The position numbers and the translations under genes were made by a program. A DNA stretch of 64,000 nt from Pelagicoccus sp. (lineage in GTDB: Bacteria; Verrucomicrobiota; Verrucomicrobiia; Opitutales; Opitutaceae). Every line of letters begins with the position of its first letter. Within the stretch, counting starts at the first letter, position 1. The notes beneath the pieces are model-generated. The model had not been told where the DNA came from. It saw only the letters and a program-made list of their open reading frames with translations, and searched no databases. The stretch lies in contig JANQRJ010000021.1 in NCBI GenBank assembly GCA_028284635.1, positions 62,001 to 126,000 of the forward strand, given 5' to 3'. Positions 1-8,953 of the stretch are shown here, in pieces.

Positions 1-1
1 C

Positions 2-433
2 CTACAGTCGGGACTGACGCCGGATTCGCGCCGCTCGAGCGTGGCCCAGCTGGCGCGGTTTGGAGAAACGGAGGAGTCGTTCACAGAGGCAGTGAAGAAG
101 CGACTGGTCGACGACGCGGGAGAGCTGTTCAAAGCGAATTTCCTGTCCGCGAATCACGATCCCGTTACGGTAGCTGCGGTGCAAGCGCTCGTCCATGTGA
201 GAGACCAGTTCGTTTGGGGCGTCTCTCCAATCGGCTGTATCCATGAAATCATGATCGGTCATGCCGCCTTGCTCGCATCGGCCGCAGGAGGCCGCGAGAT
301 AGGACGGGAAGCGATGCAGAAGCGCTTAGAAGGCTACGAGGCAACGCTCGAGTCGTCCTCGCTTCTCGAGCTCGTACATAGAAGTTTCGCTATCGGATAT
401 TCGATGAAGTGGAAGGGTCGCTTCGATGATTGA
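2..433 (+). CDS. C-terminal part of an unrecognised protein (runs off left edge)
   Basis: An open frame enters from the left edge and ends at TGA 431-433, giving about 143 visible residues. A GTG at 41 could be read as a start, but the frame is open to the first base, so I treat this as the tail of a longer gene. The sequence is soluble and mostly helical-looking, with a Cys/His/Met-containing stretch (GCIHEIMIGHAALLA). I recognise no family. It precedes the cobalamin cluster by 265 bases and may or may not belong to it. Confidence 0.5.
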   Translation, partial: LQSGLTPDSRRSSVAQLARFGETEESFTEAVKKRLVDDAGELFKANFLSANHDPVTVAAVQALVHVRDQFVWGVSPIGCIHEIMIGHAALLASAAGGREIGREAMQKRLEGYEATLESSSLLELVHRSFAIGYSMKWKGRFDD

Positions 434-448
434 GACTTGTGGTTTCTT

Positions 449-664
449 GCCCACAGATTGCACAGATGAACACAGATTCTTTAGAGATGGATAGCAACCT
501 TCGTCATAAATCTAAAATTTGAAATCAGGAGGGCAATGCTCCGTCATTGCCACGAAGCGTTGCCCTCCAAAAGGGGAACAAGCGAATATTAAAATGGTGA
601 TAACGTTTAGCCTATATTGAATACTTTTAACTATCATCTGTGCAGATCTGTGTCATCTGTGGGC
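449..664. repeat. Nested palindromic intergenic repeat
   Basis: Outer imperfect inverted arms lie at 449-478 and 635-664, both built from a 'gcccacagat...cacagat' word. Inside them is a second inverted repeat: ggagggcaa (528-536) with gct (538-540) pairs with agc (556-558) and ttgccctcc (560-568). The same outer/inner architecture recurs at 5499-5641. It fills the gap before the cobalamin operon. It looks like a REP-type mobile palindrome rather than a gene-specific regulatory site. Confidence 0.6.
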
Positions 665-698
665 CAAAAAATAACCTCATAATTTAGAAAGATAGACT

Positions 699-1280
699 AT
701 GCCAAAAGGAACGATATCAACACGATCTGGAGACAAGGGAACGACAGGAGTGGGCGGAGGCGGTCGCGTCGACAAGGACGATGCGCGCATCGAAGCGCTC
801 GGCGATCTGGACGAGACCAATTGCGCCATCGGGGTGCTGCGCAGCGCGCTGCCGCCCGAGCACGACTGGGAAGATGGGCTGCGACGAATCCAGACCGAAA
901 TGATGAATCTCATGGGTCATGTGGCGACTCCGTCCACCGCTAAGCGAAAACCTTCCGCCCCTCTACCCGACGAGTCGTCCCTGTGGATGGAGCAGTGGAT
1001 GAGCGACATAGAGGAGAGCTTGGAAGACGTGACAGAGCACTTTCTCCTGCCTGGCGGCAACGCGATCTCCGCCCAGTGCCACATCGTCAGAACCGTCGCC
1101 CGCCGCGCCGAGCGCCGGGTCGTGACCCTCAACAAAGCGGATCCCGTAGAGCCCAGCATCCTGATGTTCGTAAACCGTCTGTCTGATCTGATGTTCAAGC
1201 TCGCTCGCCAGGAAACTCACCGCAAGGGACTGACCGAGGACCGCTGGCGACTGTTTAGGCCAGAGCGCCGAAAAAGCTAG
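699..1280 (+). CDS. pduO: PduO-type ATP:cob(I)alamin adenosyltransferase
   Basis: This enzyme transfers the 5'-deoxyadenosyl group of ATP to cob(I)alamin, making coenzyme B12 in the cytoplasm. The 193 residues match the usual family length. The N-terminal ATP-binding segment TRSGDKGTTG is at residues 8-17. The signature FLLPGG...AQCHIVRTVARRAERR and the C-terminal FVNRLSDLMFKLAR helix are present. The ATG at 699 is chosen because the conserved N-terminus begins immediately after it. It is the first clear gene of a + strand B12 salvage cluster and is followed after 2 bases by the next gene, so co-transcription is likely. Confidence 0.93.
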   Translation: MPKGTISTRSGDKGTTGVGGGGRVDKDDARIEALGDLDETNCAIGVLRSALPPEHDWEDGLRRIQTEMMNLMGHVATPSTAKRKPSAPLPDESSLWMEQWMSDIEESLEDVTEHFLLPGGNAISAQCHIVRTVARRAERRVVTLNKADPVEPSILMFVNRLSDLMFKLARQETHRKGLTEDRWRLFRPERRKS

Positions 1281-1282
1281 CG

Positions 1283-1978
1283 GTGGGCAGACAAACGCAG
1301 ACAAGCGGCGAACGTATCCTGCACTCCTGGTCGAGCGGAAAGGACAGCGCCGTCGCTCTGGCCAAGGCGCGTGAACTCGGCCACGAAATCGAGGCGCTCA
1401 TCACCGTGGTCCGCAACGACGAAAGAGTAAGCGTGCACGCGGTCAGGCGCGAGTTGCTGCGCTCGCAGGCCGAGGCTCTCGGACTGCCTTTGATAGAGGT
1501 GCTCGTGACGCCCGAGAATCCCTACGAAAAAGCGGTGTCGGAAACCCTGACGCGACAGGGGAAAAACGGAATTTCGAAGGTTTGCTACGGCGACCTTTTC
1601 CTGGAGGATATCAAGATCTGGCGCGATCGCTTTCACGCCGCCATCGGATTCGAATGCCTCTACCCGATTTGGAAAATGGATACGACGGAGTTCGCCCGAG
1701 ACTTCATCGCCAGTGGCCGCAAGGCGGTAATCACTTGCGTGGACACCAAGCGGCTGGATTTCGGCTTCGCGGGCCGCGATTACGACGAGGACTTCATCCG
1801 GGATCTTCCCGACACCGTCGATCCTTGCGGCGAGAACGGAGAATTCCACACCTTCGTCTACGACGGTCCGGAGTTTGCCGCGCCGATCGAGTTTCGCCGC
1901 AGCAAGCCGACTCTCAGGGAATTCGACGATCCAGGCCATCGATTTACCTTCGGCTTTTGCGACCTTCTCCCCATCTAG
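1283..1978 (+). CDS. Dph6-like PP-loop ATP pyrophosphatase (adenine nucleotide alpha hydrolase family)
   Basis: The protein has 231 residues and a PP-loop SSGKDSAVAL near residues 17-26. The family's C-terminal DPCGENGEFHTFVYDGP motif is near residues 193-209. Archaeal and eukaryotic relatives include diphthine-ammonia ligase (Dph6). Bacteria lack diphthamide, so the substrate here is unknown; an ATP-dependent amidation or thiolation-type reaction is the family expectation. It starts with GTG two bases after the adenosyltransferase stop. Its position inside a cobalamin cluster suggests, but does not prove, a corrinoid-related amidation. Confidence 0.85.
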   Translation: MGRQTQTSGERILHSWSSGKDSAVALAKARELGHEIEALITVVRNDERVSVHAVRRELLRSQAEALGLPLIEVLVTPENPYEKAVSETLTRQGKNGISKVCYGDLFLEDIKIWRDRFHAAIGFECLYPIWKMDTTEFARDFIASGRKAVITCVDTKRLDFGFAGRDYDEDFIRDLPDTVDPCGENGEFHTFVYDGPEFAAPIEFRRSKPTLREFDDPGHRFTFGFCDLLPI

Positions 1979-2141
1979 ATCCCTAACCTGGCAGAGCCAG
2001 AGCCAATAGGCGTTTAGTCTGTAGGCATTTAGGTTTCTCAAGCTACGGACTAAAAAGCTCCCTTTGACGTGAAAACGAATACCTGCAAAGACCTCTCAAA
2101 CATGATCGTTTTTGAGAAGTAAGGTACTGAAACCACAAGCC

Positions 2142-3074
2142 ATGCCCGAAAATCGAATCGTCTCTCTCATCGCCAGCAGCACGGAAACCATCTGCGCCCT
2201 GGGGTTTCAAGACCAGCTCGTGGGCCGTTCCCACGAGTGCGACTATACTGTATCCGTAAAACAGTTACCGAAGTGTTCGGAGCCGAAGTTCGATATCGAG
2301 GGAAACAGTCGAGAGATCGACCAGCGGGTGCTGAATACCCTGGAAAACGCTCTCTCCGTCTATCACGTCCACGCCGACGTGCTGGAGGAACTCCAGCCTA
2401 CGGTGATCGTCACCCAAGACCATTGCGAGGTCTGCGCGGTCAGCCTCAAGGATGTCGAGAACGCCGCCTGCGAAATACTCTCTTCGCGGCCCAAGATCGT
2501 TTCCTTGGCGCCCAACTCGCTAGCGGACCTGCAGAAAGGCTTCCTCGAAATCGCGAATGCCTTAGGAGCCCCGGAAACCGGCCAGACACTCGTCGACGAG
2601 ATGAACCGCAAGATGAAAGCTGTCCAAGACGCGGCGGCCAAGGCAGCTAACCGTCCAAGTGTCGTCTGCGTCGAGTGGATCGACCCGCTCATGGCTGCCG
2701 GAAACTGGGTGCCAGAACTGGTCGCGATGGCGAACGGAAACGATCTTCTCGGCATCCCCAAAGCGCATACGCCCAGGTTGGAAATCAAGGAGCTCGTCGA
2801 CGCGGATCCCGACAAGATCGTAGTAATGCCCTGCGGCTGGGACATCGAAAAGTCTCGGCAGGAGATCGCCGAAGCCCTGCGATCGGAAGCTTGGGCAAAC
2901 CTGACCGCGGTCAAGTCCGGCGAGCTCTATCTCACGGACGGAAATCAGTACTTCAACCGCCCGGGGCCAAGGGTCGCAGACTCCCTGGAGATTCTCGCCG
3001 AAATCCTGCACCCTGAGCTCTGCTCATTCGGCCACGAGGGCACTGGCTGGGCCCGATACGAGAGGCCGAGATGA
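2142..3074 (+). CDS. BtuF-like cobalamin-binding protein (periplasmic-binding fold)
   Basis: The 310-residue protein belongs to the BtuF/FepB-type substrate-binding superfamily. It opens with RIVSLIASSTETICALG and has the typical two-lobe pattern, with LKSGELYLTDGNQYFNRPGPR-like features near the C-terminus. The ATG at 2142 is preferred over an upstream TTG because the conserved fold begins directly after it. No signal peptide is visible, so it may be a cytoplasmic corrinoid-binding variant, as in other salvage clusters. Its stop overlaps the cobQ start by 4 bases (ATGA), indicating translational coupling. Confidence 0.8.
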   Translation: MPENRIVSLIASSTETICALGFQDQLVGRSHECDYTVSVKQLPKCSEPKFDIEGNSREIDQRVLNTLENALSVYHVHADVLEELQPTVIVTQDHCEVCAVSLKDVENAACEILSSRPKIVSLAPNSLADLQKGFLEIANALGAPETGQTLVDEMNRKMKAVQDAAAKAANRPSVVCVEWIDPLMAAGNWVPELVAMANGNDLLGIPKAHTPRLEIKELVDADPDKIVVMPCGWDIEKSRQEIAEALRSEAWANLTAVKSGELYLTDGNQYFNRPGPRVADSLEILAEILHPELCSFGHEGTGWARYERPR

Positions 3075-4528
3075 GGACGCTTTCGGTTCTCGGCTCTTCT
3101 TCGAACGCGGGCAAGAGCTGGCTCGCCACAGCCCTTTGCGCCTGGCTGCGACGGCAGGGCGTGAACGTCGCGCCCTTCAAGGCCCAGAACATGGCGAACA
3201 ACGCTTTCGCTACGCTGGAAGGAGGCGAGATCGGCGTCGCCCAAGCGATACAGGCCCAGGCATGCGGCCTGAGACCGACGGTCGAAATGAACCCGATCCT
3301 ACTGAAGCCGAATGGTCCCGACGGCTCGCAAATCGTACGCTTGGGCGTAGCAGGCGAGAATCGAACGGCTCGAAGCTACTACGAAGCGATCGAGGAGCAC
3401 TGGGACATCGTTCGGCAGACTCTGGACTTCTGGAAGGACGAATGCGATGTCCTCGTCATGGAGGGAGCCGGAAGTCCGGTGGAACTCAACCTGATGCATC
3501 GCGACATCGTAAACCTGCGGCCCATCGAATACACGGAAGGGCGTTGGCTTCTCGTATCCAATATCGAATACGGAGGCGTCTTCGCCCAAGTGCTGGGAAC
3601 GTGGGGACTTTTGCCAGAGGGAATGAAGTCGCGGGGGCTCGGAGCCATCGTGAATCGATTTCGCGGAGACCTGAGCTTGTTCGCCGGAGCCAAAGACGAG
3701 TTCGCGAAACACACCTCCCTCCCTTATCTCGGCGCGTTGCCTCAGGAGGATCGATGGCGCATCGACGACGAAGACAGCCTGAACGCCGAGCCGCGGGCTC
3801 CGCAACGGGACGTGCCCTATGTGGCTTGGATTAAATATCCCCAAATTTCGAATACGACCGACCAAAGACCCTGGCAAGAGGACGAGGGCATAGAGACCGT
3901 GTGGACAACCGACCCGGACGTAGTCCGCGACGCTGTCGCCGTGGTTTTGCCAGGTTCGAAAAACACGTTTGCCGACTTGGTTTGGCTTAAAGAGAGCGGT
4001 CTTGCCACAGTCGTGTCGCAGGTTGCGGCAGCAGGTCGCTCCATCGTGGGGATATGCGGCGGCATGCAGATGCTCGGCAAGACCCTAGCCGACGACCACG
4101 ACAAGCGGATGGCCGGCCTGGGACTGCTGCCGCTAGACACCTGGTTTCGCGATTCGAAACGCGTTGTCCGCAACCAAGCCAGGCTGGCAGGAGACCAATG
4201 GGAAACCTACGAGATCCACTGTGGAGAAAGTCAGCTCGAGGACGGGTCGCCCTTCGCTCCCATTTTGGAATGCCGCAAGCCGGGAGAGGAAGGCTTCCAG
4301 CCGGACGGGATCCGCATTGGCAAGATATGGGGAACCTACCAACACGGACTTTTCGATTCCGCCGAGACGAGAAAGCTGTTGGTCGCAGAGGCAGGCGTGA
4401 GCGGAGTGAAGCTGAAGCAGGAGCAGGAGAACTGGAACGCCCGCCAGAGGAAAGTTTACGACACGATGGCAGATGCCTTGGACCAGTATTTGGATTTGGA
4501 TACGGTACGAGCGTATCTCGAACTATAG
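3071..4528 (+). CDS. cobQ: Cobyric acid synthase CobQ
   Basis: CobQ amidates four side chains of adenosylcobyrinate a,c-diamide using glutamine and ATP. The 485-residue length is normal. An N-terminal P-loop (GSSSNAGKS, residues 8-16) and the QNMANNAF motif mark the dethiobiotin-synthetase-like domain. The C-terminal class I glutaminase domain has nucleophile Cys329 in GICGGMQML and His425 in GTYQHGLFD. It overlaps the BtuF-like gene by 4 bases. With only CobQ and the adenosyltransferase nearby, the cluster looks like corrinoid salvage rather than de novo synthesis. No cobalamin riboswitch was recognised upstream. Confidence 0.95.
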   Translation: MRTLSVLGSSSNAGKSWLATALCAWLRRQGVNVAPFKAQNMANNAFATLEGGEIGVAQAIQAQACGLRPTVEMNPILLKPNGPDGSQIVRLGVAGENRTARSYYEAIEEHWDIVRQTLDFWKDECDVLVMEGAGSPVELNLMHRDIVNLRPIEYTEGRWLLVSNIEYGGVFAQVLGTWGLLPEGMKSRGLGAIVNRFRGDLSLFAGAKDEFAKHTSLPYLGALPQEDRWRIDDEDSLNAEPRAPQRDVPYVAWIKYPQISNTTDQRPWQEDEGIETVWTTDPDVVRDAVAVVLPGSKNTFADLVWLKESGLATVVSQVAAAGRSIVGICGGMQMLGKTLADDHDKRMAGLGLLPLDTWFRDSKRVVRNQARLAGDQWETYEIHCGESQLEDGSPFAPILECRKPGEEGFQPDGIRIGKIWGTYQHGLFDSAETRKLLVAEAGVSGVKLKQEQENWNARQRKVYDTMADALDQYLDLDTVRAYLEL

Positions 4529-4563
4529 CCTTACTCTCTTCCTATCCAGATCTTCAATTCGGA

Positions 4564-4656
4564 TAATGATTTTGCCGAAAAAATGATTTTGCAAAAAATC
4601 TCCTGCAAGGATCGAGCAAAACAAGGGAAGCAAAATCATTACGGGCAAAATCATTA
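4564..4656. repeat. Inverted 'aatgattttgc' repeat
   Basis: Two copies of aatgattttgc (4565-4575 and 4581-4591 region) are followed by two reverse-complement copies gcaaaatcatt (4630-4640 and 4645-4656 region). The arms form an extended inverted repeat between cobQ and the HAD gene. It may act as a transcript-end hairpin, but no classic T-tract follows it. Confidence 0.5.
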
Positions 4657-4783
4657 CCCCGAAGAGCAGTGAGAACACGGTTCGCATACTCTGCGGTTTT
4701 TGAAACATTGGGACTAATGAGGTCGCGGGTAGCCACTTTCCCACTTGCTCCCATTAGTTTCAAATCCGAGCATTTCGCTGCAA

Positions 4784-5488
4784 ATGAAGCGGCCCATCAA
4801 AACCATTGGCTTCGACGCCGACGACACGCTTTGGCACAACGAAAACCTCTTCGAGGAGCACCACCGGAAGTACTGCGAACTCCTCTCTCGCTTCCACGAT
4901 GCGGAGACAGTCGAGCAGACGCTGTTTCAAACCGAGATGAACAATCTCGCCGACTACGGCTACGGCATTAAGAGCTTCACCCTTTCCAGCATCGAAACCG
5001 CGATCGCTCTCACCGATGGAGCAGTCAGCTCGGACGAACTCCGCCAAATCCTAGACTACGGCAAGGCCATGCTTCGCCAGCCCGTCGAACTTCTACCCGA
5101 GGTCGCCGAAACCATCCAAACGCTCGCCAAACGCCGCCGCCTCATCCTCATCACCAAAGGCGACCTGCGCGATCAGGAGCGCAAGATCGCCAATTCAGGC
5201 CTGGGCTCCTCCTTCGAGCACGCTCAGGTCGTCTCCGAAAAAGACATCGAGACCTACCGCCGGGTGCTGCGCAAAACGAATACCGACATCGACAGCTTCC
5301 TCATGGTCGGCAACTCCCTCAAGTCCGACATCCTGCCCATTCTCGAACTCGGCGGCAGAGGCGTATACATCCCCTACCGCCTGACCTGGGAGCATGAACG
5401 CGTCAGCGAACCGCCCCAGGAAAGCGAGCGCTTCTTCAAGCTCGAATCCATAAAGCAACTACCGGACCTATTGGATAGCATATCCTAA
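4784..5488 (+). CDS. HAD-superfamily hydrolase
   Basis: The protein is 234 residues with HAD motif I FDADDTLW (Asp nucleophile and acid/base), motif II in LILITKGD and motif IV in MVGNSLKSDILP. The cap is helical (type C1), so it is most likely a small-molecule phosphatase of the YjjG/phosphoglycolate phosphatase type. The substrate cannot be told. The ATG at 4784 is chosen because MKRPIKTIGFDADDT is the family N-terminus; the frame is open further upstream without conserved sequence. Confidence 0.85.
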   Translation: MKRPIKTIGFDADDTLWHNENLFEEHHRKYCELLSRFHDAETVEQTLFQTEMNNLADYGYGIKSFTLSSIETAIALTDGAVSSDELRQILDYGKAMLRQPVELLPEVAETIQTLAKRRRLILITKGDLRDQERKIANSGLGSSFEHAQVVSEKDIETYRRVLRKTNTDIDSFLMVGNSLKSDILPILELGGRGVYIPYRLTWEHERVSEPPQESERFFKLESIKQLPDLLDSIS

Positions 5489-5498
5489 AGAACGTTTT

Positions 5499-5641
5499 TG
5501 CCCGCAGATTACGCAGATATTCGCAGATGATTCCCACGCAAAGTAGCCGAAGTCGACAGACTTTGGAAAACGAATGAAGAACCAAAGTCTGTCGACTTCG
5601 GCTACCTGATCTAACTTCCCCACCTGCGCAATCTGCGGGCA
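5499..5641. repeat. Nested palindromic intergenic repeat
   Basis: A perfect 24-bp inverted repeat (5543-5566 with 5582-5605, 15-base loop) begins gtagccgaagtcgac. It is nested in outer arms tgcccgcagattacgcag (5499-5516) and ctgcgcaatctgcgggca (5624-5641), which match at 17 of 18 positions. The inner word is shared with the palindrome at 28096-28157 and the outer word with 449-664, so these are modular dispersed elements. Confidence 0.75.
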
Positions 5642-5653
5642 AACAAACCTCCC

Positions 5654-7381
5654 ATGCTACTCCATCCCACGCCGAAGAAGCTCTCCGCAAGCGGGCGACA
5701 AAGCCCCAAACCGCAAAGCCTGTCTCTCCAGGCCGATCAGCAACTCTCCTCTCGCTTTCGAGCGGCCCTGCAAACTCTCGATCTTCCTCTCCCTCCTAGT
5801 TCTGGCGACTGCCCACTGCAGCTATCCACTTCGTCTCCAGTTCATGGTTACAGGCTTCGAATCACGCCATCCTCCATCACCCTGGAGGCGGAAAGCGAGC
5901 AGCTTGCCTACCATGGCCTTGTCACGCTCCGGCAAGTCCTCGCCCAAGAGGAAAACCACCTGCCTGAACTGGAGATCGAAGATTGGCCGGACTTGGAAAA
6001 CCGCGGCTACATGCTGGACATCTCTCGCTGCAAGGTTCCGACGATGGCGACGCTCTTCGAGCTGGTCGATCAACTCGCCTCACTCAAGTTCAACCAACTG
6101 CAGCTCTATACCGAGCACGCCTTCGCCTACCGCAATCATGAAGAGGTTTGGGCGGACGCTTCCCCAATCACAGCCGAAGAGATCCAGGAGCTCGATCTGT
6201 ATTGCTACCACCGATACATTGAGCTTGTGCCAAACCAGAACACCTTCGGCCATATGGAACGCTGGCTCAAGCATTCGGCATACCGCCACCTCGCCGAGTG
6301 TCCAGAGGGCTTCGAGCATCCGCTTGCAGGCCGGAAATCCTGCGGCAGCACGCTCAAGCCAAACGCCGAGTCACTGGCCTTCGTCTCGGAGCTTTTCGAC
6401 GAGCTTCTGCCCAACTTCCGCAGCAGACAGTGCAACATCGGCGGCGACGAGCCCTGGGAACTCGGCCAAGGCTGGAGTCGCGAGCAGGTTGCCCAGCAAG
6501 GCAAGCAGCGCGTCTATCTCGACCATCTGCTGAAAATCTGTCGGAATGTCGGAAACCGTGGATACGTTTCGCAGTTCTGGGGAGACATCATCCTGGAGCA
6601 ACCGGAACTCGCGGCCGAATTGCCTGGCGAGACCGTAGGCCTGCTATGGGGCTACGAGGCCGACCACCCCTTTGCACAGCAATGCCAGGCCTTCCAGCAA
6701 GCGGGCAAGGCGTTCTATGTCGTGCCGGGCACCTCAACCTGGAACGCAATTGGGGGTCGCCTCGGCAACGCCCTGCCAAACATCCGACGAGCCGCTCGAA
6801 ACGCCATCCAACATGAAGGGCTCGGCCTTCTTCTGACGGATTGGGGCGACAGCGGCCATCATCAGTCCTCGCTGACAAGTCTTCTTCCCCTACTCTACGC
6901 GGCAGGAGTCTCCTGGGGGCTAGCTGACAATATGGAACCCGACTTGGATACTGTCGCCACGAAACTGATACATGGCAACTTGCTGCCTCGGCATACCAAT
7001 GCCTTGCGGCAGCTCAGCGCGGCTGGCGAAGTCTTCCAAGAACCTCTACCCAACGCCACCTGGCTCAACAAGCTGCTCTTCGCAACGGAGCGCGAATTGC
7101 CTGAAATCGTCGCCAAGCTCAACGAGACCGAGCTCCTCGCAGCGCAGGAGATTCTGGATACGATAGCGCTCGAAACAGACGACTCCTGGCAAGACAGGGA
7201 CTTGCTAGGCGCTTGCCAATTGCTTCGCCACGCCTGCGCAAAAGGCTTGGCCACCATACGCAAGCAGACCGTTCCAGCTTTGCCGTTCGAACAGGTAGAG
7301 GAGTTTCGAAACAACTGGCTCCTCCGCAACCGTCCAGGTGGCCTCGAGGAGGCGGCGGACAATCTAGCTAAGGCGGACTAG
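5654..7381 (+). CDS. Glycoside hydrolase family 20 (beta-N-acetylhexosaminidase-like)
   Basis: The 575-residue protein has an N-terminal alpha/beta domain typical of GH20b (about residues 30-110). A TIM-barrel catalytic domain begins at NRGYMLDISR. The catalytic Asp-Glu pair is Asp265-Glu266 in CNIGGDEPWELG. GH20 enzymes remove terminal GlcNAc/GalNAc by substrate-assisted catalysis. No signal peptide is visible, so it probably acts on imported oligosaccharides or recycled peptidoglycan fragments. It stands alone, convergent with the TonB-C gene. Confidence 0.85.
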   Translation: MLLHPTPKKLSASGRQSPKPQSLSLQADQQLSSRFRAALQTLDLPLPPSSGDCPLQLSTSSPVHGYRLRITPSSITLEAESEQLAYHGLVTLRQVLAQEENHLPELEIEDWPDLENRGYMLDISRCKVPTMATLFELVDQLASLKFNQLQLYTEHAFAYRNHEEVWADASPITAEEIQELDLYCYHRYIELVPNQNTFGHMERWLKHSAYRHLAECPEGFEHPLAGRKSCGSTLKPNAESLAFVSELFDELLPNFRSRQCNIGGDEPWELGQGWSREQVAQQGKQRVYLDHLLKICRNVGNRGYVSQFWGDIILEQPELAAELPGETVGLLWGYEADHPFAQQCQAFQQAGKAFYVVPGTSTWNAIGGRLGNALPNIRRAARNAIQHEGLGLLLTDWGDSGHHQSSLTSLLPLLYAAGVSWGLADNMEPDLDTVATKLIHGNLLPRHTNALRQLSAAGEVFQEPLPNATWLNKLLFATERELPEIVAKLNETELLAAQEILDTIALETDDSWQDRDLLGACQLLRHACAKGLATIRKQTVPALPFEQVEEFRNNWLLRNRPGGLEEAADNLAKAD

Positions 7382-7416
7382 TGTCGTGTCACGCTTGCAA
7401 CGTCTCGCGCGAGACG
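7378..7416. repeat. Dispersed repeat copy with terminal palindrome
   Basis: Positions 7378-7410 match the reverse complement of 16029-16061 at 28 of 33 bases; both lie at gene 3' ends. The copy here continues into a perfect palindrome cgtctcgcgcgagacg (7401-7416), placed between the converging GH20 and TonB-C genes. It may serve as a bidirectional transcript end. Confidence 0.45.
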
Positions 7417-7431
7417 CGAAACCAGCCGGCA

Positions 7432-8670
7432 CTAGCCCTTCTTTCCGGTGAACTCGAAGGGTACAATCACCGAGGATGAAACAGGCAAACCTTCGCGCAC
7501 CGCAGGATTGAACTTCCAGGACTGCACCGCTTCGAGAGCTAGGGCCTCCAGATCTTCACGCGAGCTTCCTCTCGCCGAAGCGCCTACCACATTGCCCTTC
7601 TCGTCGAGACGCAGCAACACGCGGACAAAGCCGGAGGCATCCGCGAGCTCGGACGGCACCTTAGGCTTCGGCGAGTGACGCAACTCCGGGTTCTTGTCGA
7701 CCGGGGCTTCGGAAAGAAGCAGGCCTCCAGTAAAGCGAAACGGGACCGCCGTCTTGGAAGCGACCGGCTGGCCGTCTTTGATCGCAGGGTCGAATTTCCA
7801 CTGTAGAGCAGCTTCCTGAGCATACTTAGCCAGGGACGGGTTGCTTGACTTGAGGGGATCGGCCTGAGCTACGTAACCGTGCTCGTCTATGTACAGGTGC
7901 AGCCAAGCGTCGCCCGTCTCCTTTTCCATAGACAAAGGTAGGGTCGGCTCATGCCTTTTCGTCAGCTTCGGCTGGACATCCACGAGATCTAAACTCCGCG
8001 ATTCGCGGATCGTGCGCTCGCGGCTCGCGTCGGAGGCATAGAAGATGAAAGGAACGACCACCGTAGAGGCGATCGGCTCGCCTCTCTTGCTTGCGGGCTG
8101 GAACTTCCACTTCCGCAAAGCAGACTCAGCCGCAGCAGCCAACTCCTCGTGGGTCGCATTCTTGAGCGTGATCTGGGTGAGTTCGCCCTGATCATCGAGG
8201 TTCACGAGAAAATTCACTTGGCCCGTTATGTTCGAGTACCTCTTAGACAATCGTGGCGAAATCTGGCGCAGCACCTTAGGAGCCTCCAAGCGGGACTTGG
8301 CAGCAACATCGCCAATAGCAATCGCTCCGATCTCGAAAGTGAAGACCTGCCTGACCTTCGACGCCACATTCTTGCCACCTTTGGTGGCGGGGTGGAAGGT
8401 CCAGCGATGCAAGGCATCGATGCTCGGCTGGTTTAGAGCCGAATTCGTAGACGAGGACACATCTACATCGACCACGAAGCCATACTTGTTGACCTTCGCT
8501 ATCAACTTGACTTGGCCAGTCTCGTTGGAGCTCGCAAAATCCAGGCTAGGCGCGAACGTTTCCTTTGGAGTGGCAACGGTAGAAGTCGACTTTGCGTGAA
8601 CGGACCAGGCAAAGGCCAACGACGCCGAAAGAACAAGGAACTTCGCTGAAAATGGCAAAAGATTCTTCAT
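7432..8670 (-). CDS. Secreted protein with four TonB-C-type repeats
   Basis: The protein is 412 residues with a signal peptide (hydrophobic core FSAKFLVLSASLAFAWS, cleavage near VHA). Four repeats of the TonB C-terminal fold follow, each ending in a variant of ALxxWxFxPAxxxGxPVAS: RWTFHPATKGGKNVAS, KWKFQPASKRGEPIAS, QWKFDPAIKDGQPVAS and SWKFNPAVREGLPVSS. Single TonB-C domains contact the TonB box of outer-membrane receptors. Four in tandem, without a TonB membrane anchor or proline linker, suggest a periplasmic protein-interaction scaffold. The start at 8670 is chosen because the signal peptide begins there. Confidence 0.8.
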   Translation of the reverse strand: MKNLLPFSAKFLVLSASLAFAWSVHAKSTSTVATPKETFAPSLDFASSNETGQVKLIAKVNKYGFVVDVDVSSSTNSALNQPSIDALHRWTFHPATKGGKNVASKVRQVFTFEIGAIAIGDVAAKSRLEAPKVLRQISPRLSKRYSNITGQVNFLVNLDDQGELTQITLKNATHEELAAAAESALRKWKFQPASKRGEPIASTVVVPFIFYASDASRERTIRESRSLDLVDVQPKLTKRHEPTLPLSMEKETGDAWLHLYIDEHGYVAQADPLKSSNPSLAKYAQEAALQWKFDPAIKDGQPVASKTAVPFRFTGGLLLSEAPVDKNPELRHSPKPKVPSELADASGFVRVLLRLDEKGNVVGASARGSSREDLEALALEAVQSWKFNPAVREGLPVSSSVIVPFEFTGKKG

Positions 8671-8953
8671 GAGACTGAGAGTTGTTGAGGGAAATAACCT
8701 GCTTCTAAGTATCGGAAAACTCGCCCGGCACTTGATTCCCCGAATCCAGGCCAATCCCTCCTAAAAACCCCGGTTTGAGGCGAAAACAGGGGTCTAAGGC
8801 CCTCCAAAGGCACCATCTTTTTTATCGGTTTTTACCAGCAGTAGATGCACGTAACAAGGTCAGGGAGAGCTAGATGCGAAGAAAAACACGCCCACAAGAA
8901 GACATTCTTACGCCTTGTCAGCATCCCATCCATCCTCCTCACTCTGCACTCCT

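Noticed and set aside
434..698. Cobalamin riboswitch before the B12 cluster
   Set aside because: The gap holds a palindromic repeat; I could not find a B12-box or the expected stem set here or at 1979-2141.
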